Assembly: GCF_945873075.1 (NCBI RefSeq)
Contig: NZ_CAMCBS010000005.1
Span: 39,056-103,055, forward strand
DNA: 64,000 bases
Reading direction: 5' to 3'
Source: an uncultured Moraxella sp.
Lineage (GTDB): Bacteria > Pseudomonadota > Gammaproteobacteria > Pseudomonadales > Moraxellaceae
This document shows, piece after piece, positions 15,934-25,597 of this stretch (its first letter is position 1; the number at the start of each line of letters is the position of its first letter). The notes below the pieces were generated by a model. The model did not search any database and was not told where the DNA came from. It was given only the letters and a program-made list of their open reading frames with translations. A program made the translations under genes and the position numbers.

Positions 15934-18087
15934 TTATTGAATACCATAGTTAGCAAGCAGTGCATCGAGTTTTGGTTCACGACCACGATACTCGACATAC
16001 AGCTCCATCGGCGGACGAGAGCCACCTTGCGCTAGGATGGTATCTTCTAGACGCTTACCGGTGACTGGATTTAGCACGCCATCTTCTTCAAACTTGGCAA
16101 AGCCGTCATTGGCCAGTAGCTCCGACCACAGATAGCTATAATAGCCTGCCGCATAGCCCCCAGAGAAAATATGCGTAAATGAATTTGGGCGACGCACATA
16201 GTCAGGCAGTGTCAGCACGCCCACATCACGGCTAACTGCCAAGAACTGCTCTTGCGCCCAGTTCTCTGGCTTATCGGCGGTGTATTGGGTATTGACCGTC
16301 ATATCAAAAATCCCAAACTCCAGCTGACGAATCAGATTGAACGCCCCTTGATAGTGTTTGGCTTCGAGTAGTTTATCCAGTAGCTCGCTCGGTAGTGGCT
16401 CGCCTGTCTGATAATGCGATGAGATGAGCGGCAGACTCGTGCGGTTAAAGGTAAAGCCTTCCATCAGCTGACTTGGTACTTCGACCGCATCCCACGGCAC
16501 GCCATTGAGCCCCGTCACACCCTGAATATCCATCTGCGTCAGCATCAGATGCACGCCATGACCGAACTCATGGAACAAGGTCGTCACTTCATCATGCAGT
16601 AGCAATGACGGCTCGCCATCGGCAGGCTTGCGAAAATTCCCCACCAGCACCGCCACAGGCAGCTGCACACTGCCATCAGCATGACGGATACGGTCAATGG
16701 CGGTACTCATCCATGCGCCGCCCCGCTTATTCTCACGGGCATATAGGTCAAGATAAAACGACGCTTTGTGCTTATCCGACGCATCATACACTTCAAAGAA
16801 CTTCACCGATGAATCCCACACATCCGCCGATGCAGGTCGGATGGTGATGCCAAAGATACGCTTGGCAATCTCAAATAGTCCCGCCAAGACTTTATCTTCC
16901 GGGAAGTATTCTCGCAAAGTCTCTTTATCAAATGAATACAATGCTGCCTTGTGCTTCTCGGTATAGTAGGCGATGTCCCAAGGGTTTAGCGTCTCCACGC
17001 CATATTCACGCTTGGCAAAGGCAGCAAGCTCATCGTACTGCGCCTGTGCCTTAGCACGGCTACGCTTGGCAAGCCCATCCAGAAAATCCATCACCTGCTT
17101 TGGCGAGTCCGCCATCTTGGTCGCTAGCGAATATTCGGCATAGTTATTAAAGCCAAGCAGTTTTGCCATCTGTAGGCGTAGTTTTAGGATTTCGGCGATG
17201 ACAGGGTTATTATTCCATTTGCCGGCATTTGGCCCGACATCAGATGCTCGGGTGAGAAACGCTTCGTACATCTCTTGGCGAAGTGCGCCATCATCAGCAT
17301 AGTTCATCACTGCCAAGTAGCTTGGGGTGTCAAGACCAATGCGATAGCCTGTTTCGCCTTTTTCTTCGGCTTTTTGTTTGGCGCTTGCCAGTGCTGAATC
17401 ATTCAGCCCCTTGAGCGCATCGCCACTGACCGTCTTATGCCAGCCGTTGGTCGCATCTAGCACATTATTACTAAACTGCGTTGATAACTCTGATAAGCGT
17501 GCGTTGATTTGGGCAAGGGTTTTTTGGTCGCTGTCTGACAAATCGATACCTGATAGGCGAAACTCACGCAAGGTATCTTCGATGGCTTTTTGCTTAGGTG
17601 TATCAAGCGTGGCAAATTCTGCTGAGTTCTTGATCGCCTGTACCTGCTGATACAGCCCCTTGTGCATACCACGCCATGTCGAGTATTCGGTCAAGCTTTT
17701 TTGGGCATCATTAAAAGCCGCTCTAAACGCATCGTCATTTCGCACTGAATGCAGGTTCGCCACCGCCGACCATGCTTTGGATAATTTATCATCAATATCC
17801 AGCAGCGAAAAATAATAGCGATCCCACGAGATCGATGGGATGGCGGCGATGTCATCGATGGTTTTTTTGGATTCTACGATCAAAAAATCCATCGCAGGCA
17901 CGACATCGGCGGCGCTGATTTTGGAGTATTTTGGCAAGCCAGTAAAATCAAGCAGTGGATTACCCATCAAGGTTTCTGGGACTTGCAGGGCGACAGTTGG
18001 TACGACAGCGGATGCGATTTTTGGCAAACCTACCAAACCAATCGCCATCAAAGATAGTCCGCCTTTTAAGACATTTCTACGGTTCAT
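15934..18087 (-). CDS. M3-family metallopeptidase (oligopeptidase A/Dcp-like) with Tat-type signal
   Basis: The 717-residue protein carries the zinc motif HEFGH at 506-510 and the third ligand Glu536 in VEVPSQ, both typical of M3 peptidases that cut short peptides. Most relatives (PrlC, Dcp) lack an export signal. Here the N-terminus reads MNRRNVLKGGLSLMAIG, a twin-arginine motif followed by a hydrophobic stretch and an ASA-type cleavage site near residue 27, so a periplasmic location is likely. I chose the ATG at 18087 because it opens this signal. A frame extending to 18153 would add 22 unrelated residues. The gene lies 75 bp after a gamma-glutamylcyclotransferase-like gene. Confidence 0.9.
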   Translation of the reverse strand: MNRRNVLKGGLSLMAIGLVGLPKIASAVVPTVALQVPETLMGNPLLDFTGLPKYSKISAADVVPAMDFLIVESKKTIDDIAAIPSISWDRYYFSLLDIDDKLSKAWSAVANLHSVRNDDAFRAAFNDAQKSLTEYSTWRGMHKGLYQQVQAIKNSAEFATLDTPKQKAIEDTLREFRLSGIDLSDSDQKTLAQINARLSELSTQFSNNVLDATNGWHKTVSGDALKGLNDSALASAKQKAEEKGETGYRIGLDTPSYLAVMNYADDGALRQEMYEAFLTRASDVGPNAGKWNNNPVIAEILKLRLQMAKLLGFNNYAEYSLATKMADSPKQVMDFLDGLAKRSRAKAQAQYDELAAFAKREYGVETLNPWDIAYYTEKHKAALYSFDKETLREYFPEDKVLAGLFEIAKRIFGITIRPASADVWDSSVKFFEVYDASDKHKASFYLDLYARENKRGGAWMSTAIDRIRHADGSVQLPVAVLVGNFRKPADGEPSLLLHDEVTTLFHEFGHGVHLMLTQMDIQGVTGLNGVPWDAVEVPSQLMEGFTFNRTSLPLISSHYQTGEPLPSELLDKLLEAKHYQGAFNLIRQLEFGIFDMTVNTQYTADKPENWAQEQFLAVSRDVGVLTLPDYVRRPNSFTHIFSGGYAAGYYSYLWSELLANDGFAKFEEDGVLNPVTGKRLEDTILAQGGSRPPMELYVEYRGREPKLDALLANYGIQ

Positions 18088-18162
18088 GATCCAATCCTTA
18101 AAATAAATACCATCCATACAATACCCAATCTGACACCAAAAAACCAGTGTCATTCATCGGTA

Positions 18163-18543
18163 TTATGCTTGCTGATAAGTTGCTATCAAGTGTACTTTTT
18201 CCTGTTCATCGACCGCCAGCGCATAGACCCATGCTATTTGCTGTGAGCCGTCCGCCATCGTGACCATCACCTGCGTACGCACATAGCCCTCGCCCTCAAA
18301 GTCATCAAGCGCCTGCCAATGCTCAGGCAGATTATCAGAGCAGAATAAATAACCCTCAACCATCCGACCCTGCTCGCATGGGATGATGGCAGGATAACCT
18401 TCGGCTGCACCCCACCCTTGTGGGATCAGCACGCCCGTCATGCTTGCCGTCTCAAAGCGGCCACCGATATTGGCAAGCCAATGATGATTGGGTTGATTTG
18501 GCATGAGCGTGCCATAGACAAACAGTTGATTCAGCGCTGTCAT
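18163..18543 (-). CDS. Gamma-glutamylcyclotransferase-like protein (AIG2/GGCT fold)
   Basis: The 126-residue protein has the family's opening substrate loop FVYGTLMPNQPNH and the later VEGYLF segment with the conserved acidic residue, then LDDFEGEGYVR. Relatives cyclise gamma-glutamyl groups from peptides or amines to 5-oxoproline; the true substrate here is unknown. The ATG at 18543 has AGGA at good spacing. A GTG directly before it is a less likely start. It may share a transcript with the M3 peptidase downstream, which would fit a peptide-salvage role. Confidence 0.82.
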   Translation of the reverse strand: MTALNQLFVYGTLMPNQPNHHWLANIGGRFETASMTGVLIPQGWGAAEGYPAIIPCEQGRMVEGYLFCSDNLPEHWQALDDFEGEGYVRTQVMVTMADGSQQIAWVYALAVDEQEKVHLIATYQQA

Positions 18544-18594
18544 CACTTAATCCTAAAATAAAAACATTGTAACACACTTTGCTATAAGCAACAA

Positions 18595-18624
18595 AAAAGC
18601 ACCCATCGGCTGATGAGTGCTTTT
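18595..18624 (-). terminator. Rho-independent terminator of the RND efflux operon
   Basis: On the minus strand AAAAGCACTCATC and GATGGGTGCTTTT form a stem with one mismatch and a 4-nt loop, ending in a run of six Ts. It lies about 25 bp beyond the stop of the outer-membrane channel gene. Confidence 0.85.
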
Positions 18625-18646
18625 GTCACCTAATTAAGACTTAGGC

Positions 18647-20254
18647 TTATTTAGGTTCGGCGACAGGAATCGTCTCTGGTGTAGGCTGTATGATCTGTGT
18701 ACCTGTGCCAGTTTCGATGGTTGTCGGTGCTACTTGCTGATTTGTAGCCAGTTCAGCGGTTTTCATCGCTTGTTTTTGGCGATTAAACTCAGTGATCTGT
18801 TCAGCGGTCAGATTTGCTCCACCACCCAGCACTTGATACAGCTCGATTTGGCTGATCATATCTTGTAGTTCAAGTTGCAAGATGCCTTGTTGGTTGGCGA
18901 ACAATGAACGCTCGGCATCAAGCACGGTCAGATAATTATCCAAACCCGAACGGAAACGAGCATGGGCAATATCATAAGTCTGCTGATAGTTGCGCTGCAA
19001 TCGATACTGCGCTTCAAGCTGACTGCCAAGTGTCGCACGAGTCGCTAGCACATCACCAACTTCCTTAAAGGCAGTTTGGATGGCTTTTTCGTAACTGACG
19101 AGTGCAGATTTTTGGGCGATTTGCGCAACTTCATAGTTGGCACGGCGAGCACCTGCATCAAAAATCGGCAAGCTGACGCTTGGTCCAAACGACCAACCAA
19201 AAGCACTCGATTTTAATAGATTATCAAGGCTACTGCTACTAAATCCAATATTTGATGCCAATGAGATCGATGGGAAATAGGCAGCACGAGCGACATTGAT
19301 ATTCGCGCCAGCGGCTTTTAGGCTGTGCTCAGCTTGGATAATATCAGGGCGATAATACAACAGTTCACTTGGCAGACCTGTACTAAATAAAGTCTGCGAT
19401 GTGATTGGCGATACTTCTGTGGTGTTATTCACAAAAATATCCGGCAACAGCTCATTTGGCACAGGCATACCGATCAGAAGCTGCAAGGCATTGCGTGCTT
19501 GCAAGATGCCCGTATCTGCTTGATAAACCGCAAGTTTTGCTGATTCAAGCGACGCTTCTGCTTGTAGGCTTGGCGTCTTTGAATCCACGCCTGCACCGAA
19601 GCGTTTTTGGTTAATCATCAATGAGTGCTCACGCGTCTTGACCGTCGCTGCAGCAAGCTTGCGCTGGGCGACCGCATAAGCTAGGTTGGCATAGCCTTGA
19701 GCCACGCTTGAGATGATCGAGATTTGCGCTGCGTCTTTTGCGGCATTGGTTGCTAGATACTCATGCAATGCTTGCTCTTTTTGGCTTGCGACCTTGCCCC
19801 ACAAATCCAGCTCATAGCTACTCATCGCAAGATTAACATTATAAGCTGTTGATGGGTTGGCATCGACACGGTTGTTCGCCGAACGAGTCGCACCACCTGA
19901 AGCACCGATGGTCGGCAGACCTGATGCTTCGGTGATTTGATATTGTGCTCGAGCTGATTGCACTGCCAGTACAGACTTTTGTAGGTCTTTGTTATTATCT
20001 AGTGCCAATTGAATCAACGCTTTTAATTTGGCATCGGTATAATAATCCTGCCAACGCATTGAAGCAACACTTGGTGCTTCAGCGGTGCTGATAGTGTCCT
20101 TATCAAGCACTTCATAAGACTGATCAAGCTTGACATTCGGCACAGCAAGCACAGGTTTGCTTGTATCGATCTTTTTTGGGATCGTGCTACAAGCAGCCAT
20201 GCTGACTGCCAGTGCCGTAAGCCCAAAGATGCGTACAGTATGTGTTGTTTTCAT
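18647..20254 (-). CDS. oprM: Outer membrane efflux channel, OprM/AdeK (NodT) family lipoprotein
   Basis: This is the TolC-like outer-membrane duct of the tripartite pump encoded with the two genes upstream. The 535-residue product begins with a lipoprotein signal peptide whose lipobox is SMAAC (Cys22). Two outer-membrane efflux repeats follow, including SYELDLWGKV and the ARAAYFPSISL and LPIFDAGARRANYEVA segments typical of OprM-like channels. The C-terminal tail after about residue 490 is low complexity (Gln, Thr, Pro). The start is 10 bp after the pump gene with an AGAGG ribosome site, so it is co-translated with the pump. Confidence 0.94.
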   Translation of the reverse strand: MKTTHTVRIFGLTALAVSMAACSTIPKKIDTSKPVLAVPNVKLDQSYEVLDKDTISTAEAPSVASMRWQDYYTDAKLKALIQLALDNNKDLQKSVLAVQSARAQYQITEASGLPTIGASGGATRSANNRVDANPSTAYNVNLAMSSYELDLWGKVASQKEQALHEYLATNAAKDAAQISIISSVAQGYANLAYAVAQRKLAAATVKTREHSLMINQKRFGAGVDSKTPSLQAEASLESAKLAVYQADTGILQARNALQLLIGMPVPNELLPDIFVNNTTEVSPITSQTLFSTGLPSELLYYRPDIIQAEHSLKAAGANINVARAAYFPSISLASNIGFSSSSLDNLLKSSAFGWSFGPSVSLPIFDAGARRANYEVAQIAQKSALVSYEKAIQTAFKEVGDVLATRATLGSQLEAQYRLQRNYQQTYDIAHARFRSGLDNYLTVLDAERSLFANQQGILQLELQDMISQIELYQVLGGGANLTAEQITEFNRQKQAMKTAELATNQQVAPTTIETGTGTQIIQPTPETIPVAEPK

Positions 20255-20263
20255 AATTACCTC

Positions 20264-23200
20264 TTAGTGATCTTGTGTCGTCTGGGCAGGCTTTGTCTTA
20301 TATGGGAACACGGTACGCACCCACACATAGAACATCGGGATAAAGAACACACCTAAGAAGGTCGCTGTGATCACCCCACCAAGTACGCTTGTACCGACAG
20401 CATTTTGGCTGCCTGAGCCTGCGCCACTTGCGATGTATAATGGCACAACACCAATACCAAATGCAAGTGATGTCATGATGATTGGGCGCAGACGCATACG
20501 AGCCGCCTGCATCACTGATTCTTTGAGTGTTTTACCAGATTCTTGCAGTTCTTTGGCAAATTCAATGATCAAAATGGCGTTTTTGGCGGACAAACCCACG
20601 ACGGTCAATAGACCAACTTGCAAGTACACATCATTACTCAGCCCATGTATGGTGGTTAATAAAATCGCACCCAACACGCCCAATGGAATCACCAGCAGTA
20701 CCGAGAATGGGATTGACCAGCTTTCGTACAATGCCGCCAAGCACAAGAATACCACCACGACAGCTAGTGCGTAAAGGAGTGGTGCTTGACCGCCAGATTT
20801 TTGCTCCTCTAAAGACAAGCCACTCCACTCAATACCAACACCTTCAGGCAACTGCTTGGCAAAATTCTCCATCTCAGCCATCGCATCACCCGAGCTCTTG
20901 CCAGGGATAGCATTACCCGATAGCTCCATCGATGGTACGCCATTATAACGGACGACACTTGGGCTAGCGTACTCCCATTCGCTCGTTGCAAAAGCACTAT
21001 ACGGCACCATCTGACCATCGTTGTTACGCACATACCATTTGCCAATATCTTCTGGTATCACACGACTATCAGGCTCACCTTGCATATAGACTTTTTTGAT
21101 ACGGCCACGGTCAATGAAGTCATTGACATAGCTACTACCCCATGCCATTGCAAGTGTTGAGTTAATATTGCTTGCAGGGATGCCAAGCACTGCTGCCTTT
21201 TCATAATCAACATTGAGTTTTAGCTTTGGTGCATCTTCTTGACCACCTGGACGGACACCAGTCACTACCTGACTTTGTGATGCCATACCAAGTAGCATAT
21301 TACGTGCTTCAAGTAGCTTTTCTCGTCCGACACCACTATTATCTTTGAGCTGCAGGTTAAAACCATTTGAGTTACCAAAACCCATAATCGCAGGCGGTGC
21401 CATTGAAATTACCATACTTGCTTCAGGAATGGTCATATTCATCATCATAGCACGATTGGCGATATTTGCCGCGGCATTCTCATCGCCCGTACGCTCGCTC
21501 CAGTCTTTGAGCTTGATGAACGCCATACCCATGTTTTGACCACTACCCATAAAGCTAAAGCCAGTAATCGAAAATACGCTTTCGACATTCTTTTCTTCTT
21601 GGGTTTGATAATACTGACGAACCTTGTCCATCACTGCTGAAGTCTTATCTTCGGTTGTGCCTGCTGGCATCTGCACCATCGCAAATAGCACGCCTTGGTC
21701 CTCTTCAGGGACAAACGCGCTTGGCAGACGCACAAAGAAAAAGCCAAGTACAGCAATAATCGCCGCATAGACAACGACATAAATCAGCTTGGCATTAAAG
21801 GTTTTGCCAACAAATTTTTCATAACCGCTACTTGCCTTATAAAAAGCACGGTTAAACCAACCAAAAAAGCCTTTTTGGGTTTGGATGTCTTGATGTTTTT
21901 TACGCTTAAGAATTGACACGCATAGCGCAGGCGTAAACACCAACGCCACAATCGCCGACAGCACCATACTGGTAATCAGCGTCACAGCAAATTGACGATA
22001 AATCACCCCTGTCGAACCACCAAAGAAAATCATCGGAACAAACACCACTGACAAAATCAGTGCAATACCGATAACCACTTTACTGATCTCTTGCATCGAT
22101 TCAATGGTGGCAGTCATTACTGACATTTCAGGATTTTCTTCAAGTAGACGCTCAACATTCTCCACGACGACGATCGCATCATCGACCAATAGACCAATAG
22201 CAAGCACCATTGCAAACATCGTCAAGATATTGATACTCATACCAAACATCGACAGCACAGCAAATGTACCTAGAATTACCACAGGCACCGCCAAAGTCGG
22301 GATGATGGTCGCACGCCAGTTTTGAAGGAATAAGAACATCACCACAAATACAAGTGCAATCGCCTCAAGTAGAGTACGCACAACTTGCTCAATCGACAAG
22401 CGGACAAACGGCGTGGTATCAAATGGCACAACATAGGTCAAGCCTTTTGGAAAGTTGGCTGACATTTGAGTCATTTTATCTTCGACCGCCTGACGCACTT
22501 CAAGCGCATTAGCACCAGATGCTAGGCTGATTGCCATACTTACTGCGGTCTGACCGTTATTTTTGGACGTCCAAGAATAATCTTGTGAACCCAGCTCCAC
22601 ACGAGCGACATCTTTTAGATATACCTTTGCCCCTGCGGTATCAGTTTTTAGCAGAATATTTTCAAACTCTTCTGGAGTCTGCATCAGGCTTTGAACGCCA
22701 ATACTAGCACTAATCAAAGCACGCTCATTATTGGTCGGTAGGCTTGCCAACTGACCTGCTGAGACTTGCACATTCTGCGACTGAATCGCCGCTGAGACAT
22801 CAGATGGCATTAGGTTATAGGCACGTAGCTTGGCAGGGTCTAGCCAAATGCGCATCGCATAAGATGAACCAAACACCTCTACTGAACCCACGCCCTCGAC
22901 ACGGCTTAGACCATCAACAATATTGGTATTAAGATAATCACCAATATCCGCCTCATCCATACTATCATCTTCTGAGACAAAGCCATAAAACATCAAAAAG
23001 CCACTGGATGACTTATTGACCGAGACACCTTGACGCTGCACACTTTCTGGTAATGAACTGGTCGCTGATTGTAGTTTGTTTTGTACTTGGACTTGTGCTG
23101 TATCAGGGTCAGTACCACTTTCAAAGGTAAGCGTAACGCTTGCTTGACCGTTTGCAGATGAGCTAGATGACATATACATCAAGCCATCCAAGCCTTTCAT

Positions 23201-23404
23201 CTGTTGCTCAATCACCTGCGTCACTGAGTTTTCGATGGTCTGTGCATCAGCACCTGGATAGACAGCGGACACCTGTACAGTTGGGGGTGCAATCTGCGGA
23301 TACTGCTCAATAGGCAATCCACGAATGGACAAAATACCCACCAACATAATCAATAATGCAATGACCCATGCAAAAATCGGTCTTTGAATAAAAAATCGAG
23401 ACAT
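20264..23404 (-). CDS. acrB: RND multidrug efflux pump, AcrB/MexB/AdeJ type
   Basis: This is an inner-membrane proton/drug antiporter of the HAE1 family. The 1046-residue protein has the normal length. Landmarks are GLPIEQYPQIAPPTV and SVTQVIEQQMKGLDGL near the N-terminus, the proton-relay aspartates Asp408-Asp409 in LLVDDAIVVVENV, and the matching lysine in GLSAKNAILIIEFA near residue 940. Two large periplasmic loops and twelve membrane segments are evident. It sits 20 bp after the adaptor gene and 10 bp before the channel gene. Substrates are probably broad (antibiotics, detergents, dyes) by family, but cannot be specified. Confidence 0.96.
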   Translation of the reverse strand: MSRFFIQRPIFAWVIALLIMLVGILSIRGLPIEQYPQIAPPTVQVSAVYPGADAQTIENSVTQVIEQQMKGLDGLMYMSSSSSANGQASVTLTFESGTDPDTAQVQVQNKLQSATSSLPESVQRQGVSVNKSSSGFLMFYGFVSEDDSMDEADIGDYLNTNIVDGLSRVEGVGSVEVFGSSYAMRIWLDPAKLRAYNLMPSDVSAAIQSQNVQVSAGQLASLPTNNERALISASIGVQSLMQTPEEFENILLKTDTAGAKVYLKDVARVELGSQDYSWTSKNNGQTAVSMAISLASGANALEVRQAVEDKMTQMSANFPKGLTYVVPFDTTPFVRLSIEQVVRTLLEAIALVFVVMFLFLQNWRATIIPTLAVPVVILGTFAVLSMFGMSINILTMFAMVLAIGLLVDDAIVVVENVERLLEENPEMSVMTATIESMQEISKVVIGIALILSVVFVPMIFFGGSTGVIYRQFAVTLITSMVLSAIVALVFTPALCVSILKRKKHQDIQTQKGFFGWFNRAFYKASSGYEKFVGKTFNAKLIYVVVYAAIIAVLGFFFVRLPSAFVPEEDQGVLFAMVQMPAGTTEDKTSAVMDKVRQYYQTQEEKNVESVFSITGFSFMGSGQNMGMAFIKLKDWSERTGDENAAANIANRAMMMNMTIPEASMVISMAPPAIMGFGNSNGFNLQLKDNSGVGREKLLEARNMLLGMASQSQVVTGVRPGGQEDAPKLKLNVDYEKAAVLGIPASNINSTLAMAWGSSYVNDFIDRGRIKKVYMQGEPDSRVIPEDIGKWYVRNNDGQMVPYSAFATSEWEYASPSVVRYNGVPSMELSGNAIPGKSSGDAMAEMENFAKQLPEGVGIEWSGLSLEEQKSGGQAPLLYALAVVVVFLCLAALYESWSIPFSVLLVIPLGVLGAILLTTIHGLSNDVYLQVGLLTVVGLSAKNAILIIEFAKELQESGKTLKESVMQAARMRLRPIIMTSLAFGIGVVPLYIASGAGSGSQNAVGTSVLGGVITATFLGVFFIPMFYVWVRTVFPYKTKPAQTTQDH

Positions 23405-23423
23405 AAATTACCTATTTGTTGGG

Positions 23424-24875
23424 TTATTGAGCTTGTTTTGTGGTTTCGCCATCTACTTGCTCAGCAGGTCGTGCCATTGGCACAGCTGGTTGAGCTGGTG
23501 CTTGAGTTGGTGCTTGAGTTGCGCTTTGTGCAGGCACACCCTGCTCAGTAGAATTGGATGTTGGCGCAGTTTGCCCCTGAGCTTGTTCTTGGCTGACACC
23601 TGCCGGCGGCAGCTCACGCACATCAACTTCTTGATCTGCTTTGACTTTTGAGCCTCCGATGATGACAACACGGTCGCCATTATTGATGCCACCTGTCACG
23701 ATCCAGTTACCATTATAAGTGCCTGCAGTGGTAACATCACGCACTTCGATTTTGTTTTGGGCGTTGACCACATAGACTTGGGTTTCGCCTTTTGCGGTGC
23801 GAGTGATGGCGCTTTGTGGCAACAAGGCAGCATTTGGCACAACCGTCTGAATCAGACGTGCATTGACAAACATACCCGGCAATAGCTGCCCGTTAGGATT
23901 TGGGAATAAGGCACGCAAAGTCACTGCGCCTGTTTTTTCATCGACTTTAGCATTGGCAAGTAGCAAGCGACCAATGATAGGATAAGTTGTACCGTCTTCT
24001 AGTACCAACTGCACCTCTGGGCTACCTTGACCCATCTTGCCCGATGCGATTTCTTCACGCATCTTAAGCATCTCAGCAGAGGATTGACTGATATCGACAT
24101 AGACTTGGTCAAGACGGTTAATGGTAACCAGTGCCGTTGTTTGGTTAGCTGACACCAATGCACCTGCCGTCACCGCCGAAATGCCTGTCACACCGCTAAT
24201 CGGTGCTTTGACAATGGTGCGTGATGCATCAAGCTGGCTAGCATTCAGGCTAGCTTTGGCACTGGCGATAGATGCTTTGGCACTGTTGATGGATGCATCT
24301 GCTTGATTGACTGCTTCCATAGATGCTTTGACATTCGCCTCAGCGGTACGCACTGCGGTTACTGCTTGGTCATGTAGCTGCTCTGAAATTGCACCAATCT
24401 CAAGCAGCCCCTTATAACGGTTCAAATCCGCCTGCGCTTGTGCAAGATTTGCCTGCTGTGCGACCAAATTCGCTTGTGCTGATGCTCTAGCCGCTTGTGC
24501 ATTTTGCATGGTTGCCTCAGCATTGGCGACGGCTGCTTGCCCTGCCTCTAGCGAGCTTTGGTAGCTGTCTAGATTAATGCGATACAAAGGCTGACCTGCT
24601 TGCACGGTGCTACCTTCACGAAATAGCACTTCTTCAACAATACCTGTCACCTGTGGACGCACCTCGGATGTCTCACTGGCAGCAATACGCCCCGAAAAGG
24701 TCTGAATCACCGGCACAGCCTGCAAGCTGATGGTCTGCACATCAACGGTTGTCTTTGGCATTTGTTGCTGCTGTGCCGCCGCTGCATCTGCTTGCTCAGA
24801 TTTGCTACAGGCGGTCAGTGCAGTTGCACCCGCCATGATTGCAACAATCATCGCCGTTTGAACATTTAACTTCAT
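23424..24875 (-). CDS. acrA: RND efflux periplasmic adaptor, AcrA/MexA family lipoprotein
   Basis: This membrane-fusion protein bridges pump and channel. The 483-residue product has a lipoprotein signal with lipobox LTAC (Cys23). The lipoyl half-motif RIAASETSEVRPQVTGIVEEVLFREG follows, then a long alpha-helical hairpin rich in Ala, Gln and Asn (about 105-215), a second lipoyl half with APISGVTGISAV, and beta-barrel and membrane-proximal domains. The C-terminal tail, rich in Gln, Pro, Ala and Thr, is longer than in E. coli AcrA. It is the first gene of the operon. No TetR-type repressor gene lies next to it. Confidence 0.95.
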   Translation of the reverse strand: MKLNVQTAMIVAIMAGATALTACSKSEQADAAAAQQQQMPKTTVDVQTISLQAVPVIQTFSGRIAASETSEVRPQVTGIVEEVLFREGSTVQAGQPLYRINLDSYQSSLEAGQAAVANAEATMQNAQAARASAQANLVAQQANLAQAQADLNRYKGLLEIGAISEQLHDQAVTAVRTAEANVKASMEAVNQADASINSAKASIASAKASLNASQLDASRTIVKAPISGVTGISAVTAGALVSANQTTALVTINRLDQVYVDISQSSAEMLKMREEIASGKMGQGSPEVQLVLEDGTTYPIIGRLLLANAKVDEKTGAVTLRALFPNPNGQLLPGMFVNARLIQTVVPNAALLPQSAITRTAKGETQVYVVNAQNKIEVRDVTTAGTYNGNWIVTGGINNGDRVVIIGGSKVKADQEVDVRELPPAGVSQEQAQGQTAPTSNSTEQGVPAQSATQAPTQAPAQPAVPMARPAEQVDGETTKQAQ

Positions 24876-25313
24876 AAAAAACCTATCTTACGTTGTCTTA
24901 ACTTGTTTTAATAATGATTTTAAGGTCTTTGTCTACTTAATTATCAAGGCATTATCAAGGCAATTACCCAAAACAGACAAAACCTTAAAACCACTTAATG
25001 GCTACAGAACCACCAACCCAATTTAAATTGAACAATTTTAACTCAATTCAAAAAACTTTTAAAAAAATCGATTAAGTTTATGAATTTTGTATTCATAATT
25101 ATGATAAAATTGATATAATATCACATTATGAATTTAAAATTGTCAATCACTTGAGTTAAATCCTTGTATTATACACCTTATTACATCATTGGCAAATGAG
25201 AATTTTTGCACTATTTTTGTGGATAATGACAAAAATGTGTCTTGCAATTTGCCAAAAAATGTGTGCAAAGCACGGACATTGGATGAATTTTCTAAAATTT
25301 TTGAAAATTTTGC
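24876..25313. other. AT-rich regulatory gap upstream of the efflux operon
   Basis: About 440 bp without a credible gene. It holds the promoter region of the efflux operon (minus strand). TCATAATTATGA at 25093-25104 is a perfect 12-bp palindrome, and ATTCATAAT (25091-25099) recurs inverted as ATTATGAAT (25125-25133). These are candidate operator sites; no regulator gene is adjacent. The right end carries A/T tracts leading into the tRNA-Cys promoter. Confidence 0.45.
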
Positions 25314-25341
25314 TTGTGTTTTTGAAAATTTTTGGTAATAT
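25314..25341 (+). promoter_or_regulatory. Promoter of the tRNA-Cys/tRNA-Leu region
   Basis: TTGTGT (25314-25319) and TAATAT (25336-25341) are separated by 16 bp, and the mature tRNA-Cys starts 15 bp further on. A/T tracts with TGAAAATTTT just upstream resemble an UP element. Confidence 0.55.
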
Positions 25342-25355
25342 AGCTAGCACTTAAT

Positions 25356-25429
25356 GGCTGGATGGCAGAGTGGTCATGCAGCGGACTGCAACTCCGTGTA
25401 CGCCGGTTCGATTCCGACTCCAGCCTCCA
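25356..25429 (+). tRNA. tRNA-Cys (GCA)
   Basis: A full cloverleaf is visible. The acceptor arm GGCTGGA pairs with TCCAGCC, the T arm contains GGTTCGATTCC, and the anticodon loop reads CTGCAAC with anticodon GCA. The discriminator is T, as expected for tRNA-Cys, and the 3' CCA is encoded. Confidence 0.95.
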
Positions 25430-25500
25430 TTTTTTGGTTTACCAGTTTGTTTTGATGATTTTGCGTAACGACGCATCAATTATTTGAGCAAGCGACATTT

Positions 25501-25587
25501 GCCCGGGTGGTGAAATTGGTAGACACAAGGGATTTAAAATCCCTCGCTCTTTTGAGCGTGCCGGTTCAAGTCCGGCCCCGGGCACCA
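25501..25587 (+). tRNA. tRNA-Leu (TAA)
   Basis: This is an 87-nt class II tRNA with a long variable arm. The acceptor GCCCGGG pairs with CCCGGGC and the T arm contains GGTTCAAGTCC. The anticodon stem AGGGA/TCCCT encloses TTTAAAA with anticodon TAA. The 3' CCA is encoded. Confidence 0.95.
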
Positions 25588-25597
25588 CCGTATTATC

